Below are positions 60,859 to 64,000 of a DNA stretch of 64,000 nucleotides, in pieces. Positions within the stretch are counted from its first letter, which is position 1, and each line of letters opens with the position of its first letter. Under the pieces are notes generated by a model. That model made no database searches. It saw nothing but the letters and a program-made list of their open reading frames with translations, and was not told where the DNA came from. This stretch comes from Armatimonadota bacterium (GTDB lineage: Bacteria > Armatimonadota > Fimbriimonadia > Fimbriimonadales > Fimbriimonadaceae). Position numbers and translations under genes: made by a program. The DNA lies in the NCBI GenBank assembly GCA_027451905.1, contig DAIDHV010000002.1, forward strand, positions 1 through 64,000. The letters run 5' to 3'.

Positions 60859-63498
60859 TCAATCTGTTGGGTTGCTGACATACAGCTGATTAATGATTTT
60901 GGCGATCATTGCCGTCCAACCGGTTTGATGGCTTGCTCCGACCCCTCTGCCTGTATCCCCATGAAAATACTCATAGAAAAGCAGCAAATCTTTCCACTGC
61001 CCAGAGCGGGCGTATTGAGAAACGTGGTTATGGACTGGGCGATTGCCGGTGCTGTCAAACTGGAAAATCGAAACCAATCTCTTCTCTAAGCCGGCAGCAA
61101 CTCTATCGAGGGTTGTGCTTTCTCGAGATCCAGTTGGATATTCCACAGTAAACGTGTCTCCATAGTAATAGTCAAACTGTTGCAAAGACTCAACCAGCAA
61201 ATAGTTTATTGGCATCCAAATTGGCCCCCTCCAGTTTGAGTTTCCTCCAAAGCTGCCGGTTGTCGATTCTCCTGGCTCGTAATCTACCGAGAAAGTCGCC
61301 CCTCCTAAATTGAGGGAATAAGGATGATCGGCATGGTACTTAGAGAGAGCCCGGATTCCGAAGTCTGATAAGAACTCACCGGGATCAAGTACTTTGCCAA
61401 GAATTTGCTGGAGTTGGTCTCGGCTAACGATCGAGAGCAGCCTCCTTTTGTGCATACCGAGGTCTTCCATGTAGGTGACGTTTTGGGTCAACTGAGGTTT
61501 GTTGGCTAAAAACCACTCGACGTGCTTTTTAAAATTGGGAAGCCGGTCCAAATCTTCGGCATCCAAGGTCGTCACCGCGAACAAGGGGATGATTCCTACC
61601 GCGCTGCGGACCTTCATAAAGGTTCGCTCACCGTTGCAATCAAGTACATCGTAATAGAATCCATCCTCTGGATTCCAAAGGGAATCATTCATTCCACCTT
61701 CCCCATTGATGGCAGCCGCTATGTACAAGAAATGCTCAAAAAACTTAATTGCAATATCTTCATAGCTCATGTCCTCCTTGGCTAGTTCCAAGGCGATTTT
61801 AAGCATTTGGATGCAAAACATAGCCATCCAACTGGTGCCATCGGACTGCTGAAGCCGATCGCCCTCTGCTAAATGCATGTTTCGATCGAAAACTCCAATA
61901 TTATCGAGGCCCAAAAAACCTCCTTCAAAAACATTGTTCCCTTCTTGATCCTTGCGGTTCACCCACCAAGTAAAGTTGATCAACAATTTGTGAAAAATGC
62001 GCTGCAGGAATTCTCGATCGCCTTTTTCGGTGATTCGTCGGTCAATTTGATAGATCCGCCAAGCAGCCCAAGCATGAACAGGGGGATTAACATCGCCAAA
62101 AGCCCACTCATAGGCAGGAATTTGGCCATTGGGGTGCATGTACCACTCCCTTGTGAGAAGGCGAAGCTGCCGTTTTGCAAAAGCAGGATCAATCAGCGCA
62201 AATGCAACGGTATGAAACGCCAAATCCCAAGCCGCAAACCATGGATACTCCCACTTGTCTGGCATCGAAAGGACCTCGGCACTGCCAAAATGGCGCCATC
62301 GACAATTTCGGCCCGACTTGCGAGATTCAGGAGGAGGAGGCTCACTTGGATCGCCATCTAGCCACCGATTGACGTCATACCGATACAACTGCTTTGTCCA
62401 AAGCAAGCCCGCAAAACACTGCCTGTGAACGAGGTTTAAATCTGCTTCGAGACCCGGACTTACGGTCTCATAAAATTCATCCGACTCATGCTGCCTTAGT
62501 TCAAACAGGTCTGCAATTTCGGTTAACGAGAGGTTTGGGGCAGATTCTGGTTGAATTGCGAAGTAGCAGACACTGGTTTCCTGAGCCGCCAATGTGATTG
62601 CATATCGAGCGGCGGCTTTTGTCCCAACATTAGCAGGATTAACCACAGTGGGATCACCGTTAACAACAAACCGGTGGAAGGCGTCCTTCACATACGGAGT
62701 TCGATTAGGCGTTCCGAAAAGCTTTGAGGAATTGGTTTCATTTTCAGTGAAAATCCATTCTGGCTTGCTATAGGCTACAAATCGATGATTGCCGAGCCGC
62801 TGGCACTGAACCTGAATTGAATTCCCTCCTTGGTTTAAGGATAACTTTGGGGGCTGAACTTTATTATTCCATGACCATACGTTGGTCATCGCAACTTGGC
62901 CTAAGAGATGAATGTTGGCAGCCGAACTGCTGCAGTTTTTAATTTCCACTCGAATGGCAGTTTGATCGGTATCAATCTTTGCATAACTAACCGTAACGTC
63001 AAACCACCCGTCACGAAGTGCTGCCGAATCAACCAATTCGTACTCAGGCTGATACTTGCCGCGGCTCTTATTGGTCGCAACAAGGTCCTCATAAGGATAG
63101 GATTGAATGGGATATTTATACAGTGCCTTCATAAAGGCCCCGCTTGGCAATCCATCAAGGTAATAGTAAAGTTCCTTGACATCCTCGCCATGGTTGCCCT
63201 CGCTATTGGTCAATCCAAACAGACGTTCTTTGAGAATGGGATCCCGCTCATTCCAAAGTCCAATAGAAAAATTGAAGTAGCCACCTTCGTCGCACCACCC
63301 AAGCAGACCATCTTCACCCCACCTGTAGGCACGTGACCGGGCCTGATCATGGGGCAAATAATCCCAAGCCCCACCGTCTGCGGAATAGTCCTCGCGCACG
63401 GTACCCCATTGACGTTCCGCCATGTAGGCACCCCACTTGCGCCAGACTCCGCCTTGGGCGTCGTCTTCTTTTAGGCGCTGAATCTCTGCATCAGCCAT
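60859..63498 (-). CDS. GH63-like glucosidase (MGH1-type)
   Basis: The 879-residue cytoplasmic protein has no signal peptide. An N-terminal beta-sandwich-like region (1-350, with ARSRAYRWGEDGLLGWCDEGG and LYYYLDGLPSGAFMKALYKYPI) precedes an (alpha/alpha)6 barrel with WEYPWFAAWDLAFHTVAFALIDP, GQIPAYEWAFGDVNPPVHAWAAWRIYQ, and GGNSNWRGPIWMPINYLLVESLQQFDYYYGD. These match the bacterial glucosidases of the GH63/mannosyl-oligosaccharide glucosidase type, whose substrates are alpha-glucosides such as glucosylglycerate. Asp in AAWD and Glu in AYEW are likely catalytic or substrate contacts. It overlaps the upstream SDR gene by 8 bp, so both are likely one operon. Confidence 0.85.
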   Translation of the reverse strand: MADAEIQRLKEDDAQGGVWRKWGAYMAERQWGTVREDYSADGGAWDYLPHDQARSRAYRWGEDGLLGWCDEGGYFNFSIGLWNERDPILKERLFGLTNSEGNHGEDVKELYYYLDGLPSGAFMKALYKYPIQSYPYEDLVATNKSRGKYQPEYELVDSAALRDGWFDVTVSYAKIDTDQTAIRVEIKNCSSSAANIHLLGQVAMTNVWSWNNKVQPPKLSLNQGGNSIQVQCQRLGNHRFVAYSKPEWIFTENETNSSKLFGTPNRTPYVKDAFHRFVVNGDPTVVNPANVGTKAAARYAITLAAQETSVCYFAIQPESAPNLSLTEIADLFELRQHESDEFYETVSPGLEADLNLVHRQCFAGLLWTKQLYRYDVNRWLDGDPSEPPPPESRKSGRNCRWRHFGSAEVLSMPDKWEYPWFAAWDLAFHTVAFALIDPAFAKRQLRLLTREWYMHPNGQIPAYEWAFGDVNPPVHAWAAWRIYQIDRRITEKGDREFLQRIFHKLLINFTWWVNRKDQEGNNVFEGGFLGLDNIGVFDRNMHLAEGDRLQQSDGTSWMAMFCIQMLKIALELAKEDMSYEDIAIKFFEHFLYIAAAINGEGGMNDSLWNPEDGFYYDVLDCNGERTFMKVRSAVGIIPLFAVTTLDAEDLDRLPNFKKHVEWFLANKPQLTQNVTYMEDLGMHKRRLLSIVSRDQLQQILGKVLDPGEFLSDFGIRALSKYHADHPYSLNLGGATFSVDYEPGESTTGSFGGNSNWRGPIWMPINYLLVESLQQFDYYYGDTFTVEYPTGSRESTTLDRVAAGLEKRLVSIFQFDSTGNRPVHNHVSQYARSGQWKDLLLFYEYFHGDTGRGVGASHQTGWTAMIAKIINQLYVSNPTD

Positions 63499-64000
63499 TG
63501 GTAGAAAAACCAGGATAGAGGGTCATGCCGCCATCCACAAATAAAGTCGTTCCCACCAAGTAATCGCTGGCATCGCTCGACAGCCAAACTGCCGCTTGGC
63601 CGATGTCGTCTACAATTCCCACTCTGCCGTAAGGGATCAGTTCCAGCAGCTTCGATTCTGCCTCTGGGGTATCCCAAGCTGACTTATTGATGGGAGTTTT
63701 GATGGCTCCAGGGCCGATTCCATTAACCCTGATCTTTCTTGGTGCAACTTCCTGAGCAAGCGATTCCATCATGAGCTTAATTCCTCCTTTGCTTGAGGCG
63801 TAGTTGAGGTGCCCAGCCCAGGGAATGATCTGGTGGACGCTGCTCATGCAGACAATTTTCCCGTTTGCGGTGCTAACACGGCGGTCGACTTGCTTATCAA
63901 ATTGCTTGACTGCTTCTCTGGCGCACAAAAACTGACCGGTTAGATTGATGCCAATGACCGTGTTCCACTGAGCCAATGTCATGGCTTCGATGGCGGAATC
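63491..64000 (-). CDS. SDR-family dehydrogenase, glucose-1-dehydrogenase-like (5' end outside window)
   Basis: The frame is open to the window edge (the visible ATG at 63982 is internal), so the N-terminal Rossmann motif TGxxxGIG lies outside. The visible 169 residues include INLTGQFLCAREAVKQF, catalytic Ser in VCMSSVHQIIPWAGHLN, YASSKGG (Tyr/Lys), RVNGIGPGAIKTPIN and FVDGGMTLYPGF. The SSVH-IPWAGH-NYA pattern is typical of bacterial glucose 1-dehydrogenases. It is upstream of, and overlaps, the GH63-like gene, suggesting release of glucose followed by its oxidation to gluconolactone; that pathway is an inference. Confidence 0.88.
   Translation of the reverse strand, partial: DSAIEAMTLAQWNTVIGINLTGQFLCAREAVKQFDKQVDRRVSTANGKIVCMSSVHQIIPWAGHLNYASSKGGIKLMMESLAQEVAPRKIRVNGIGPGAIKTPINKSAWDTPEAESKLLELIPYGRVGIVDDIGQAAVWLSSDASDYLVGTTLFVDGGMTLYPGFSTNG

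Overview
This 64 kb window looks like an ordinary chromosomal segment of a free-living diderm bacterium at moderate GC (roughly 47-49% by eye). It holds about 57 genes in short operons on both strands, two tRNA genes, and no insertion sequences, phage genes or CRISPR arrays. Outer-membrane features (a C-terminal-Phe beta-barrel, a TolC/MacAB-type exporter), Gly/Ser-rich lipoproteins, a relict prepilin-type N-terminus and many promoters placed directly against start codons fit an Armatimonadota/Fimbriimonadia-like genome. That placement is an inference from style, not from a marker phylogeny.

Layout. 1-6.5 kb (minus): an operon of tightly overlapping genes for a metal/B12-type binding lipoprotein, methylthioadenosine phosphorylase, a large HEAT-like protein, a degenerate S41 protease and an S41 protease that runs off the window. 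6.5-9.4 kb: tRNA-Trp, an ECF sigma/anti-sigma pair and a cytochrome b-cytochrome c fusion. 9.4-15.2 kb (minus): a lipoprotein, then cdd-mutS2 downstream of two UDP-sugar enzymes (UDP-xylose synthase, UDP-glucuronate epimerase). 15.2-18.9 kb: a CHY zinc-finger protein, then pth-wecB-wecA-like-dCMP deaminase. 18.9-25.4 kb (plus): ahcY, a SIMPL protein, a large unknown secreted protein, a relict prepilin start and aspS. 25.4-27.4 kb: a STAS-like protein and a lipoprotein gene broken by one in-frame stop. 27.5-33.7 kb: tig-clpP-clpX, an SDR39U1-type protein, a beta-barrel protein and an unknown protein. 33.8-37 kb: a pstC-pstA fusion and pstS under a Pho-box-like repeat. 37-45.4 kb: permease, gpsA, glycosyltransferase, tRNA-Thr, cysC, comF, DUF1854, LuxR-type regulator and galK. 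45.4-52.7 kb: an acetyltransferase, a tripartite efflux operon (tolC, adaptor, permease, ATPase) and purA. 52.8-60 kb: two small proteins, a ZIP transporter, a REP-like palindromic element, fhs, and DAHP synthase coupled to a two-domain polysaccharide deacetylase/phosphodiester glycosidase lipoprotein. 60-64 kb: an acetyltransferase, a GH63-like glucosidase and an SDR dehydrogenase that runs off the end.

Together the genes cover one-carbon/SAM recycling (mtnP, ahcY, fhs), nucleotide salvage and synthesis (cdd, dCMP deaminase, purA), cell-surface polysaccharide precursors (UXS, GAE, WecA/WecB-like), proteostasis (tig, clpP, clpX, S41) and phosphate uptake. The observations I rate highest are the cytochrome b that keeps ligands for only one of the two b hemes, the recurrent leaderless-style promoters, the Pho-box repeat in front of a fused phosphate permease, the active/degenerate S41 pair, and the composite palindromic element at 54.8 kb. 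No complete, clearly new multi-gene defence or secretion system is visible.
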